Positions 14,668 to 23,566 of a stretch of DNA of 36,805 nt are shown piece after piece (position 1 is the first letter of the stretch; the number at the start of each line of letters is the position of its first letter). The notes under the pieces are model-generated. The model was not told the DNA's origin, did not search any database, and worked only from the letters and a program-made list of their open reading frames with translations. The stretch comes from CAZTZY01 sp964617765. Its GTDB lineage: Bacteria > Pseudomonadota > Gammaproteobacteria > Pseudomonadales > DT-91. Where the stretch lies: the NCBI GenBank assembly GCA_964617765.1, contig CAZTZY010000019.1, forward strand, positions 1-36,805, read 5' to 3'. Both the position numbers and the translations under genes were made by a program.

Positions 14668-17600
14668 TGTCTGACGCTAACAAAGGCACTATAGCCTGGT
14701 TTGTTAATAATCCAGTAGCAGCCAATTTATTTGCGTGCCTTATATTGCTGGCAGGTTTAATGTCGCTTCTCTCCATGGAAAGAGAGTTGCTTCCGGTGCC
14801 AGAAACAAAAACAATCCTTATTAATGCATTATATGCTACCGCTTCACCTAAAGAAGTGGATGAAACTATTACTCGTAAAATCGAAGATGCCATAAAAAAT
14901 ATCAGTACTATTAAACGAGTACAATCCACTTCCAATGTTGGCTCGGCAGCCGTTACTATCGAGCTCTATCAGGATGCAGATGTAGATTTAGTGTTAGAGG
15001 AGGTCAAAACGGCAGTCGATTCCGTGCCTACCTTTCCTTCGGAAATGAAAGAGCTTCTCGTCCATAAACCGAAGCCTGTAGAGCTTGCCGTTCAGTTGCA
15101 ACTTTATGGTGATCTGGAAGAGACCCAGGCAAAATTTCTGGCTGAGGAAATCAAGCGTGAGCTAATCAATCAAACGATTGTCAATCGTGTCGATATTTTA
15201 GGTACTCGAGCCTACGAAATATCCATCAATGTTTCAGATGAACAATTGCATAAATATAAAACAACCTTGCGCCAGATAGCTAATCGTATTCAGGCCGAAT
15301 CGGCAAGTCTGCCTATTGGAGGTATAAAAACAAGCACAGAAAACATACTGGTACGTGTAGATGGGCAATCTTATCGGCAGCAAGATTTCGAGAATATTGT
15401 GTTATTGACAACAGAAACAGGAACGGTCGTCCGCGTTAAAGATGTGGCGGAAGTAAAAGATGCCTTTATCGATTTTGACCAAAAGGCACATTTTGATGGT
15501 AAGTATAGTGTGGGATTAACAGTTTCTGCAGTAGGTGATCAGGACGTTATTAAAGTGGCTGAAGCAGCCAAGAAATATGTCGATGCAAAACAGGCAGATT
15601 TACCTGAAGGCGTTAAGCTGGCGTATGTTCTGGATATCAGTTATTACATTTCTGCCCGTTTAAATACCATGAACAGTAATTTGTTTTGGGGCGGAGTACT
15701 GGTATTTCTCCTGTTAGCCCTTTTTATGGATTTTAAAATTGCTTTATGGGTTATTGCATCGATTCCCACCAGCATGGCGGGCGCATTTATATTAATGCAT
15801 TTGGGAATCTTCAATGTGACGCTCAACATGATATCCATGTTTGGTTTTATTATGATCGTCGGTATTGTGATGGATGATAGTATTATCGTTGCCGAAAGTG
15901 TGGATGAAGAAATAAAAAAATCAGGATTTAGCAAGGAAAGCGTTATTCGGGGAACAAAAAAAGTAGCCACACCTGCAGTGTTTGGAATTTTGACCACTAT
16001 TGCTGCCTTTACCCCTATGTTATTTGCAGGTGGCTCAAAACACGTCTATCTGTTTTCTGTCGGGTTTGTTGTCTGTGCCTGCCTGCTATTTTCATTAATG
16101 GAATCGAAATGGATATTGCCTTCACATTTAATGACTGTAAATACAGGCATGATGCGCTTTGTGCATAGCCGTCACCAGCATGCATTGCAATTATGGATGA
16201 ATGAAAAACTTTCCATTTGGATACAAAAAAAATATTTGCCTTTTGTTACATTGGCGGTAGCAAAGCGTTACGTCACATTAGCAATCTTTTTTGGCATATT
16301 GGTAATGACGTTAGGTGCGATACAGGGCGGCATCATCAAGTATGAGCTTTTCCCTCCTGAGCCTAACGACTTTACGACTGTAAACTTTAGTGCTGCTGCC
16401 GGACTTTCAAAAGAAAAGGCTCGATTAATTCAAACAAAAATTGAAGACGGTCTACTTGCAATGGAAAAAGACTATCAAAAGGAATTTGCCACCGAGGGTA
16501 AATTGGTTAAACATATATTCAGTTATGGATCTGAATTCGGTGCCGGCGTTATTGCAATTGAATTAACCAAAGCGGAAACCCGACAAATAAATACTTTCCA
16601 GATTGCAGAGCGTTGGCGAAAAAAGGTGGGTGAAATAGACGGCGCTACAATGACCTTTTCGGGTGCGGCAAATCCGGGTACGAGTAGCAGGGATTTATCC
16701 TTTTTATTGTTTGGAGCAGACAGAAAAGAGCTCGAAGCAGCGGCGACAGAATTACGGGATAAGCTTAAAAAAATAGAAGGTTTATCCGGAGTTAGCCACT
16801 CCATTGAAAAAGGACGTAAGGAATTTGTGCTCAAGTTAAAGCCTCAAGCCAGTTCACTGAATTTGACTTTAGTTGATATTGCCTCACAGGTAAAAGATGC
16901 ATTTTATGGTGTTGAGGTGCAGAAAATATTGCGCGATTACGAAGAGATATCAGTCTATGTGAGGTCTCCGGTAGATCAACGATCTTCCATCATGGATCTT
17001 GAATCTTTACATATTCGCGTACCTGATGGCAGATTTTTGCAATTAAAAGAGCTGGCAGATATTGATGTAGTGTGGGCTGACACCAATATAGAGCGGATCA
17101 ATGGTGAAAACTCCGTTTATGTGAGAGCTGTAGTTGATGAGGCAGTAGATAATCCGGGGCAAATATCCAATCAGGTTATTGATGAAATGATGCCCAAGCT
17201 GCTTGCTAAATATTCAGGTGTCAGTTATCGGCCCGATGGCGTCAGCCTTGATGAAAAAGAAACTGAGGCAGAAATAAAGCGTTATTTACTCATCGTTTTA
17301 TTGGTGGTCTATATGCTACTGGCGATACCTTTGAAATCCTATTCGCAGCCACTGATTATTATGAGTGCCATTCCTTTTGGCTTGGTAGGCGCGGCATGGG
17401 GGCACTGGCTTTTGGGTTATCCACTAAGTGTAATGTCATTGTTTGGTATCATTGCACTATGCGGCATTATAGTGAACGATACTCTTGTTTTGATTGATGT
17501 GGTTAACACAGGGGTAAATGACGAGGGTCTTGATTATAAGACGGCTTCAATTAATGGTGGCGCTTTGCGATTTAGATCCATTATGTTGACAACGGTGACT

Positions 17601-17801
17601 ACCCTTCTAGGTGATTTGCCGATGATTCTGGAAAAATCATTGGAAGCAAAAAACATGGTGCCTATGGCGATTTCTTTAGGTGTGGGTATTGTATTTGCTG
17701 CGGCTATTACACTGGTTTTAGTGCCTTGCTTATACGTGGTGTTAGATGATATAAAAGCACTCTTTTCTAAAATGACAGGAAAAGATCTAGTCGATTTCTA
17801 A
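14667..17801 (+). CDS. RND-family efflux transporter, inner-membrane pump
   Basis: The 1044-aa protein is the usual size of an AcrB/HAE-type resistance-nodulation-division pump. The first membrane helix is at about 17-34, and a large periplasmic loop follows. The TM4 proton-relay aspartates are present (GIVMDDSIIVAES, Asp403-Asp404), and the second half repeats the pattern with CGIIVNDTLVLID. It works as a trimer with the adaptor encoded just upstream, in overlapping reading frames. Sequence alone does not tell drugs, metals or lipids as substrates. Its 3' end runs 15 bp into the convergent ubiD, without a terminator between. Confidence 0.94.
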   Translation: MSDANKGTIAWFVNNPVAANLFACLILLAGLMSLLSMERELLPVPETKTILINALYATASPKEVDETITRKIEDAIKNISTIKRVQSTSNVGSAAVTIELYQDADVDLVLEEVKTAVDSVPTFPSEMKELLVHKPKPVELAVQLQLYGDLEETQAKFLAEEIKRELINQTIVNRVDILGTRAYEISINVSDEQLHKYKTTLRQIANRIQAESASLPIGGIKTSTENILVRVDGQSYRQQDFENIVLLTTETGTVVRVKDVAEVKDAFIDFDQKAHFDGKYSVGLTVSAVGDQDVIKVAEAAKKYVDAKQADLPEGVKLAYVLDISYYISARLNTMNSNLFWGGVLVFLLLALFMDFKIALWVIASIPTSMAGAFILMHLGIFNVTLNMISMFGFIMIVGIVMDDSIIVAESVDEEIKKSGFSKESVIRGTKKVATPAVFGILTTIAAFTPMLFAGGSKHVYLFSVGFVVCACLLFSLMESKWILPSHLMTVNTGMMRFVHSRHQHALQLWMNEKLSIWIQKKYLPFVTLAVAKRYVTLAIFFGILVMTLGAIQGGIIKYELFPPEPNDFTTVNFSAAAGLSKEKARLIQTKIEDGLLAMEKDYQKEFATEGKLVKHIFSYGSEFGAGVIAIELTKAETRQINTFQIAERWRKKVGEIDGATMTFSGAANPGTSSRDLSFLLFGADRKELEAAATELRDKLKKIEGLSGVSHSIEKGRKEFVLKLKPQASSLNLTLVDIASQVKDAFYGVEVQKILRDYEEISVYVRSPVDQRSSIMDLESLHIRVPDGRFLQLKELADIDVVWADTNIERINGENSVYVRAVVDEAVDNPGQISNQVIDEMMPKLLAKYSGVSYRPDGVSLDEKETEAEIKRYLLIVLLVVYMLLAIPLKSYSQPLIIMSAIPFGLVGAAWGHWLLGYPLSVMSLFGIIALCGIIVNDTLVLIDVVNTGVNDEGLDYKTASINGGALRFRSIMLTTVTTLLGDLPMILEKSLEAKNMVPMAISLGVGIVFAAAITLVLVPCLYVVLDDIKALFSKMTGKDLVDF

Positions 17802-19253
17802 ATCCTTCCAGATAGCATCGATGCGTGATTTTACATCCGCATCCATGCTAATGGGTTTGCCCCATTCCCGTGTTGTTTCCCCGGGCCATTTGTTCGTGGC
17901 ATCCAGCCCCATTTTTGATCCCAGGCCTGACACAGGTGAAGCGAAATCCAGATAGTCGATTGGCGTGTTTTCTATAATGGTGCAATCACGCGCCGGATCC
18001 ATACGGGTTGTGATTGCCCATATGACATCTTTCCAGTCGCGCGCATTAACATCATCGTCTGTGACTATGACAAATTTGGTGTACATAAACTGGCGTAAAA
18101 AAGACCAGACACCTAACATCACGCGTTTCGCATGGCCAGGATATTGCTTCTTCATGGTAACGACAGCTATACGGTAAGAGCATCCTTCAGGAGGCAAATA
18201 GAAATCAGTAATTTCCGGAAACTGGCGTTTTAATATGGGCACAAAAACTTCATTCAAGGCCATGCCCAGGATTGCCGGCTCATCAGGTGGCCTGCCAGTG
18301 TAAGTGCTGTGATAAATGGGATTGTTGCGGTGGGTAATACATTCCACAGTAAAAACCGGAAAGCGTTCAACTTCGTTGTAATAACCAGTATGGTCACCAA
18401 AAGGTCCTTCATCGGCGAACTCTCCCGCCTCAATATAACCTTCCAGAACAAACTCTGCGGAAGCAGGCACTTCAAGATCGTTAGTGACGCACTTAACCAG
18501 CTCGGTTTTGCTGCCGCGTAATAAACCGGCAAAAGCATATTCCGAAAGAGTGTCAGGTACAGGTGTCACCGCGCCCAAAATGGTGGCTGGATCAGCGCCT
18601 AATGCTACGGCAATAGGAAAGCGTTTACCGGGGAAGGCTTGTTGCCATTCGTTGAAATCGAGTGCGCCACCACGATGAGATAGCCAGCGCATGATCAGTT
18701 TATTTTTGCCAATAACCTGTTGACGGTAAATGCCCAGATTTTGCCTTTCTTTATTGGGTCCGCGGGTGATAACCAGAGGCCAGGTAATCAGCGGCCCAGC
18801 ATCGCCGGGCCAACAGGTTTGAATGGGGAGAGTTGATAAATCAACATTATCCGCAGAAATAATATTTTCCTGGCATGGAGCAGAACGTAACAACTTAGGT
18901 GACATGTTCAGCACTTGTTTAAAGATAGGGAGTTTATCCCAGGCATCCCTTAAACCTTTAGGTGGATCAGGCTGACGTAAAAAAGCCAGAATTTCGCCAA
19001 TTTCCTGCAGATTTTCAATGCCGTTGGCGCCCATGCCCATGGCCACACGTTTTTCAGTGCCAAACAAATTACAGAGTACAGGTGTTTTAAAGCCTTTGGG
19101 ATTTTCAAAAAGCAGAGCAGGACCGCCCATGCGTAATGTACGGTCACTGATTTCTGTCATTTCCAGATAAGGATCAACTTCAGTGGTGATGCGCTTGAGT
19201 TCACCTTGTTGTTCAAGGCCATGAATAAAATCACGAAGATCATTATATTTCAT
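17787..19253 (-). CDS. ubiD: 4-hydroxy-3-polyprenylbenzoate decarboxylase UbiD
   Basis: The 488-aa protein matches UbiD in length and sequence: MKYNDLRDFIHGLEQQGEL at the N-terminus, then ADEGPFGDHTGYYNEVERFP with the conserved catalytic glutamate and metal ligands, and GSKMGLDATNKWP near the end. It decarboxylates the polyprenylated benzoate in ubiquinone synthesis with prenylated FMN, made by UbiX (not in this window). It is 17 bp downstream of rho on the same strand, the same pairing as in pseudomonads, so trxA-rho-ubiD is likely one transcription unit. The gene ends inside the convergent RND pump gene. Confidence 0.96.
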   Translation of the reverse strand: MKYNDLRDFIHGLEQQGELKRITTEVDPYLEMTEISDRTLRMGGPALLFENPKGFKTPVLCNLFGTEKRVAMGMGANGIENLQEIGEILAFLRQPDPPKGLRDAWDKLPIFKQVLNMSPKLLRSAPCQENIISADNVDLSTLPIQTCWPGDAGPLITWPLVITRGPNKERQNLGIYRQQVIGKNKLIMRWLSHRGGALDFNEWQQAFPGKRFPIAVALGADPATILGAVTPVPDTLSEYAFAGLLRGSKTELVKCVTNDLEVPASAEFVLEGYIEAGEFADEGPFGDHTGYYNEVERFPVFTVECITHRNNPIYHSTYTGRPPDEPAILGMALNEVFVPILKRQFPEITDFYLPPEGCSYRIAVVTMKKQYPGHAKRVMLGVWSFLRQFMYTKFVIVTDDDVNARDWKDVIWAITTRMDPARDCTIIENTPIDYLDFASPVSGLGSKMGLDATNKWPGETTREWGKPISMDADVKSRIDAIWKDLEID

Positions 19254-19270
19254 GAGCGCATTACCAGAAA

Positions 19271-20530
19271 TTATTTGCGTTTCATTGAGCCGAAGAATTC
19301 ATCATTGGTTTTGGTGGCGCGTAATTTATCCAGCAGGAATTCTGTTGCTGGAGTGTCTTCCATTTCATGTAATAACTTGCGCAAAATCCACATGCGTTGT
19401 AATTCATCTTCACTGGTCAGCAGTTCTTCACGGCGCGTTCCAGAGCGACGCACATTGATGGCAGGATAAATGCGTTTTTCTGCAATCTTGCGATCTAGGT
19501 GTAATTCCTGGTTGCCAGTACCTTTAAATTCCTCGTAAATAACTTCATCCATTTTGGAGCCGGTATCAACAAGCGCTGTTGCCAGAATGGTTAAGCTGCC
19601 ACCTTCTTCTATATTACGTGCAGCTCCAAAGAAACGCTTTGGACGCTCAAGGGCATGGGCATCAACACCACCGGTTAATACCTTGCCTGAGCTAGGCTGT
19701 ACCGTGTTATAGGCACGTGCCAAACGGGTAATGGAGTCCAGCAGGATAACAACGTCCTTTTTATGTTCTACAAGGCGTTTGGCTTTTTCAATGACCATTT
19801 CAGCGACTTGTACGTGGCGTGAAGGTGGTTCGTCGAATGTTGATGCAACCACTTCAGCACGCACAGAGCGTTGCATGTCGGTTACTTCCTCAGGGCGTTC
19901 ATCAATCAGCAGGACAATAACAATGGTTTCCGGATTGTTGCGTACAATACTTTGTGCCATATGTTGCAACATAATGGTTTTACCGGCTTTGGGCGGAGCC
20001 ACAATCAAGCCGCGCTGACCCTTGCCTACGGGGGCAACCAAGTCAATCATGCGGCCAGTGACATCTTCGGTACTGCCATTGCCGGTTTCAAGGGTAAATC
20101 TTTCATTGGGGAAAAGCGGGGTAAGGTTTTCAAAAAGCACTTTATGGCGAGAGCTATCAGGTTGGTCAAAGTTGATTTCATTGACCTTGAGTAAGGCAAA
20201 ATAACGTTCCTGATCTTTAGGGGGACGAATTTTGCCGGTAATCGTATCACCGGTACGTAAATTAAAACGGCGTATCTGGCTAGGCGAAACATAAATATCA
20301 TCCGGTCCGGCAAGGTATGAACAATCCTCTGAACGTAAAAACCCGAATCCATCCTGAAGAATTTCGAGAACGCCATCTCCGTAGATATCCTCACCGATTT
20401 TGGCGTGTTTCTTCAGGATAGAAAAGATCACATCCTGTTTGCGTGAGCGGCCCATGTTTTCAAGGCCCATTTCTTCTGCAATCACTAATAGGTCGTTAAT
20501 AGGTTTCTTTTTAAGGTCGGTAAGATTCAT
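19271..20530 (-). CDS. rho: Transcription termination factor Rho
   Basis: Starting at the ATG complementary to 20528-20530 (MNLTDLKKKPINDLL), the product is 419 aa, exactly the E. coli length. The RNA-binding CSD-like domain includes DGFGFLRSEDCSYLAGPDDIY (60-80). Walker A is APPKAGKT (178-185), and VILLDSITRLARAYN carries the Walker B and arginine environment. Rho is a hexameric RNA helicase that stops transcription. An in-frame reading extends 45 codons upstream from a TTG, but it does not resemble any Rho and was not used. The 191-bp leader to trxA holds a large hairpin (see separate entry). Confidence 0.97.
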   Translation of the reverse strand: MNLTDLKKKPINDLLVIAEEMGLENMGRSRKQDVIFSILKKHAKIGEDIYGDGVLEILQDGFGFLRSEDCSYLAGPDDIYVSPSQIRRFNLRTGDTITGKIRPPKDQERYFALLKVNEINFDQPDSSRHKVLFENLTPLFPNERFTLETGNGSTEDVTGRMIDLVAPVGKGQRGLIVAPPKAGKTIMLQHMAQSIVRNNPETIVIVLLIDERPEEVTDMQRSVRAEVVASTFDEPPSRHVQVAEMVIEKAKRLVEHKKDVVILLDSITRLARAYNTVQPSSGKVLTGGVDAHALERPKRFFGAARNIEEGGSLTILATALVDTGSKMDEVIYEEFKGTGNQELHLDRKIAEKRIYPAINVRRSGTRREELLTSEDELQRMWILRKLLHEMEDTPATEFLLDKLRATKTNDEFFGSMKRK

Positions 20531-20649
20531 AGAGTATGCTTTTGGATTGATTAGGAACGATGGACGCGGTTGCGTCTTTGATGAATTTATTGTGATTAGA
20601 GTTTTTTGATATAGCGGGAGAAAATCTGCAAGCCAATCATATAGCAGTT

Positions 20650-20720
20650 CTGTGTTGGTACACAATAGCCTTTACATATTGAGGATATGCACAGAGGCTA
20701 TTGGTACAAGAGTGTAACGT
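20650..20720 (-). other. Structured leader hairpin between trxA and rho
   Basis: CAATAGCCT (20663-20671) pairs with AGGCTATTG (20695-20703). Inside, CATAT (20675-20679) pairs with ATATG (20685-20689), and beyond a one-base bulge GTAC can also pair with GTAC, so the stem is long. No T-run follows on the minus strand, so it is not a classic terminator. In E. coli the rho leader is autoregulatory; a similar role here is inferred. Confidence 0.4.
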
Positions 20721-20721
20721 A

Positions 20722-21048
20722 TTAAATGTTGGCGTCAACAAATTGCATGAGTTGTGATTTTGACACAGCACCTACTTTTGTTGCAGCAGCATTGCCGCCT
20801 TTGAAAATGATCAGGGTAGGGATGCCACGAATACCAAATTTAGCCGGAGTATCAGTGTTGGCGTCAACGTCCATTTTGCAAATCCTGATTTTATCGCCAT
20901 ATTCATCAGCAAGTTCATTAAGTACTGGGGCAATCATTTTGCAGGGACCACACCATTCAGCCCAAAAATCGACTAATACGGGCTGGGTACTTTTTAAAAC
21001 ATCTGCTTCAAAAGAGGCATCAGTAACATGGATGATTTTATCGCTCAT
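20722..21048 (-). CDS. trxA: Thioredoxin 1
   Basis: The 108-aa protein has the WCGPC active site (Cys33 and Cys36, as FWAEWCGPCKMIAPVL), the cis-proline segment GIRGIPTLIIF, and the length of E. coli TrxA (109 aa). It reduces protein disulfides in the cytosol and feeds ribonucleotide reductase and peroxide-repair enzymes. It is transcribed towards rho, as in E. coli and Pseudomonas. The ribosome-binding site is weak by eye, with AGAGATCTCT, a 10-bp palindrome, just before ATG. The gene is divergent from the membrane acyltransferase gene. Confidence 0.97.
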   Translation of the reverse strand: MSDKIIHVTDASFEADVLKSTQPVLVDFWAEWCGPCKMIAPVLNELADEYGDKIRICKMDVDANTDTPAKFGIRGIPTLIIFKGGNAAATKVGAVSKSQLMQFVDANI

Positions 21049-21209
21049 TTATAGAGATCTCTGTTGGTTAGATTTAAATGACAGCATGACTTTTTATTTT
21101 ATCTTAAGTGGAGCAAAGCTTATTCCAAGACTAAGATTATGTTAATCATTATTTTGATGATACGCTAAAATAAAATAGAAAAAAGCAGACCGGATATAGA
21201 TTCAAACTT

Positions 21210-22361
21210 ATGAGTAAAAGAAAAGGCATTAGTCTCGATTGGCTTGTGACCGCAAGAGGTTATGCCATGTACGGTGTTTTCCTCGGTCATTTGATGGTGA
21301 GTTATAATAATGATGGTCACTACCACAGTCTGGTACGCGCGGGCCAATTTCTCGAACCCATGTTCGTCCCTTTTTTTGCTATTCTCACAGGTGCGTTTTA
21401 TAGCCGGGGCCAAGCTCCGTTTAGAACGTATGCGCGCCTCAAATTTGGCCAACGAATGTTCCCTGTCTATTTTTATGGGCTTCTTATTATCCCATTCTTT
21501 TTTATATTCCCTTTGCCAGATAAACCCATTATTGATTCACTGAAGTGGGGCGTATTGTATTTGGCAGGAATTCCATTATTAAGCTGGCCGTCCTGGTTTA
21601 TGGTGGCCTTATTTACCAGTGAAATGATCTACTATTTTATTCAGCCCCAGGCAAAAGGAACAGCCCGAACCGTCGCACTTGCATTGCTTTGTTATTCAAT
21701 CGGTTGGATTTATAACTATTATGTATTTGATATGCCACAAGCAGTCGGAATGTTAGGCATGATGTGGATGCTACAGGCCAGCATGGTATTTTGTGCATTT
21801 TTTCTGGTAGGCGCGCTGCTTAAGCCGTGGCTGTTAAAATTAACCCGTTGGCCACTATGGCAAGTTGCCTTGCTGGGTATTGCCGCCAGTGCTGTGATGA
21901 TATTTGCAGTGTTAAATAATAGTTTTAGAAAACCGCCTGAAGGTAGCTTTTACAGCCAATTCGTTTCTGGCGAGATGGTGGTAATTTCCTTTGGTCAATA
22001 TGGAAATTATCTGTGGTTTATATTGAGTACATTAGGTGCATCATTAACGCTGTTATGTATTTCACGCATATTGCCGGTAACGCGTTTTATGCGTGCCTGT
22101 GGTGACCACAGCCTGGTTTTGTTGGGGTTGAACGGGATATTTTTAAGCATACTTAATGTGCATCTTACTGGAATGTTTGTGCCGCCTGAAGATAAGCTAA
22201 TTTATACCTTGAGTTATTCTGTCATTATTAGTGCTGTATCAATGGCTATTTGTTTGCCTGTAGCTATTGCACTCGAAAAATATTTCCCGCAATTAACGGG
22301 AAGGCCAATGTTGGTTGGCCCATTGTTACCTGCATTGTATAAAAAAAATAAAGGGGATTAG
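21210..22361 (+). CDS. Integral-membrane acyltransferase (acyltransferase 3/OafA-OpgC-like)
   Basis: The 383-aa protein has about ten hydrophobic helices and the pattern of the acyltransferase 3 family. SLDWLVTARGYAMYGVFLGHL holds the N-terminal helix with the conserved histidine (His28), and RMFPVYFYGL an arginine-led segment on the next helix. Members O-acetylate or succinylate surface glycans such as lipopolysaccharide, cell-wall polymers or periplasmic glucans. The acceptor here is unknown, and the gene stands alone. The family call is good and the specific substrate is not supported. The ribosome-binding site is weak. Confidence 0.82.
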   Translation: MSKRKGISLDWLVTARGYAMYGVFLGHLMVSYNNDGHYHSLVRAGQFLEPMFVPFFAILTGAFYSRGQAPFRTYARLKFGQRMFPVYFYGLLIIPFFFIFPLPDKPIIDSLKWGVLYLAGIPLLSWPSWFMVALFTSEMIYYFIQPQAKGTARTVALALLCYSIGWIYNYYVFDMPQAVGMLGMMWMLQASMVFCAFFLVGALLKPWLLKLTRWPLWQVALLGIAASAVMIFAVLNNSFRKPPEGSFYSQFVSGEMVVISFGQYGNYLWFILSTLGASLTLLCISRILPVTRFMRACGDHSLVLLGLNGIFLSILNVHLTGMFVPPEDKLIYTLSYSVIISAVSMAICLPVAIALEKYFPQLTGRPMLVGPLLPALYKKNKGD

Positions 22362-22417
22362 GCGTCAGTTGAAAAGTCAAAAATGACTGACTTGCTAAAT
22401 GGGCAGGGCAAGCTTGG

Positions 22418-22894
22418 CTAGTTTGTCTCTTCAGCATGTGACATATGCAATGCATCAATCAGCTTATCTTCCAAAGCAAAGCGGGTAGCCATTTCCTCGC
22501 CTAATAAAGACAATTCTTCTTTCAAGCGCTCAATAGCGTTCAAACAATGCTCATCCGTATCATAAGTATCGTTGAAATTAATGAAAGTATTGGTCGTTTC
22601 AGTAATGCGAGGGTAAAGTTTTTCTAGCAAGGCTTCGCTGCCATCATTGAACGTTTGTGCTTCCTTGGACAGTTGTTCATAGATCTCGAAATGACCAGCT
22701 GAGGTGTAATCTACCAAAACCTGACAAAACAGGCGCAACTTCTTCACCGAGCTATCGCTTTCTATGGAAAAATTACGAATGCCGCTGAGTGAACAGTATA
22801 GAACAACAAGTTCCTGGCGTTCTGCAAGCCAGCGTGTAATTAGTTGCTGAACGCCTTGCCAGCGTTCTTCTTTGGTTGTGCAATTATCCAGCAT
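22418..22894 (-). CDS. algQ: Rsd/AlgQ family anti-sigma-70 regulator
   Basis: The 158-aa protein matches the Rsd/AlgQ family over its whole length. The N-terminus MLDNCTTKEERWQGVQQLIT and ITRWLAERQELVVLYC resemble AlgQ; LVDYTSAGHFEIYEQL is the most conserved stretch; RFALEDKLIDALH closes it. Rsd binds sigma-70 and, in Pseudomonas, AlgQ affects alginate and virulence genes. In pseudomonads algQ lies beside dsbB (dsbH), as here, which strengthens the call. It is probably the third gene of a gshA-dsbB-algQ transcript, although 174 bp separate it from dsbB, so a promoter of its own is possible. Confidence 0.9.
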   Translation of the reverse strand: MLDNCTTKEERWQGVQQLITRWLAERQELVVLYCSLSGIRNFSIESDSSVKKLRLFCQVLVDYTSAGHFEIYEQLSKEAQTFNDGSEALLEKLYPRITETTNTFINFNDTYDTDEHCLNAIERLKEELSLLGEEMATRFALEDKLIDALHMSHAEETN

Positions 22895-23068
22895 GCTGAA
22901 CCTGTCTTCTTGTAATTATGCGGTTGGCGCGTGGCCGTTCAAGTTTTGATATTGCGTGACTTGCCATTAAAAAGCAAGTGCATTAATAGTCGCAACCGTG
23001 TGTAGATATGTGATTTTAAAGGCAATTGAGGAATCGGCTCTGGGAAATCCGCAATTGCCTGTTTGGAT

Positions 23069-23566
23069 TCAGGGGAGTTTCCTGATGCCCTGAACGATAT
23101 TAAGAATGATAAAACCTGTAAAGGCAATAAACGCCCATCCGGCAATACTTAATCCTAAAAATGTCCAGGTAACTTCAGCGCAATTACCATTGCCTTTAAA
23201 CATAATTTCAACCGCTTCAAGGATCGGGAAGGTTTCGATAATGTAGTTAAATCCAGGGCCACAAGCGGGTACCTGATCGGCAGGTAAACTTTGTAACCAA
23301 AGTTGGCGTGTCGCTACACCGAATCCTGTAGCCGCAGATAGAAATCCAAGGCCAGCTAATAAGCGCTGGGCAATTTTATTGCGTGAGTTAAACAGCGCCA
23401 GCAATGCAAAAATCGCAATGAGATAAAAGCAGATACGCTGAGTCATACACAATGGGCAAGGTTCTTGCCCTTCATAAAATTGCAGGTAGTAGCCATAAGC
23501 CAGAAGCCCAGCAGGAGCCAAAAGTAAAAGGGCATTAGTGAGGCGGTAGCTCAGCGGTAATTTCAT
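23069..23566 (-). CDS. dsbB: Disulfide bond formation protein B
   Basis: The 165-aa inner-membrane protein reoxidises DsbA and passes electrons to quinone. It has four membrane helices. The first periplasmic loop carries the CPLC pair (Cys37 and Cys40), and the second loop carries Cys102 and Cys129, so all four catalytic cysteines are in place. The length and the RICFYLI and ATRQLWLQSLP segments fit DsbB. Its ATG overlaps the gshA stop codon (ATGA), which suggests translational coupling between glutathione synthesis and periplasmic disulfide formation. Confidence 0.94.
   Translation of the reverse strand: MKLPLSYRLTNALLLLAPAGLLAYGYYLQFYEGQEPCPLCMTQRICFYLIAIFALLALFNSRNKIAQRLLAGLGFLSAATGFGVATRQLWLQSLPADQVPACGPGFNYIIETFPILEAVEIMFKGNGNCAEVTWTFLGLSIAGWAFIAFTGFIILNIVQGIRKLP

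Noticed and set aside
20531..20665. In-frame 45-codon N-terminal extension of rho from a TTG
   Set aside because: The ATG at 20530 gives the exact 419-aa Rho length and family start, and the extension has no similarity to Rho or a sensible ribosome-binding site.
22364..22391. Inverted repeats GTCAGT/ACTGAC and AGTCA/TGACT between the acyltransferase and algQ genes
   Set aside because: They are short and not followed by a T-run, so they were not called a terminator.
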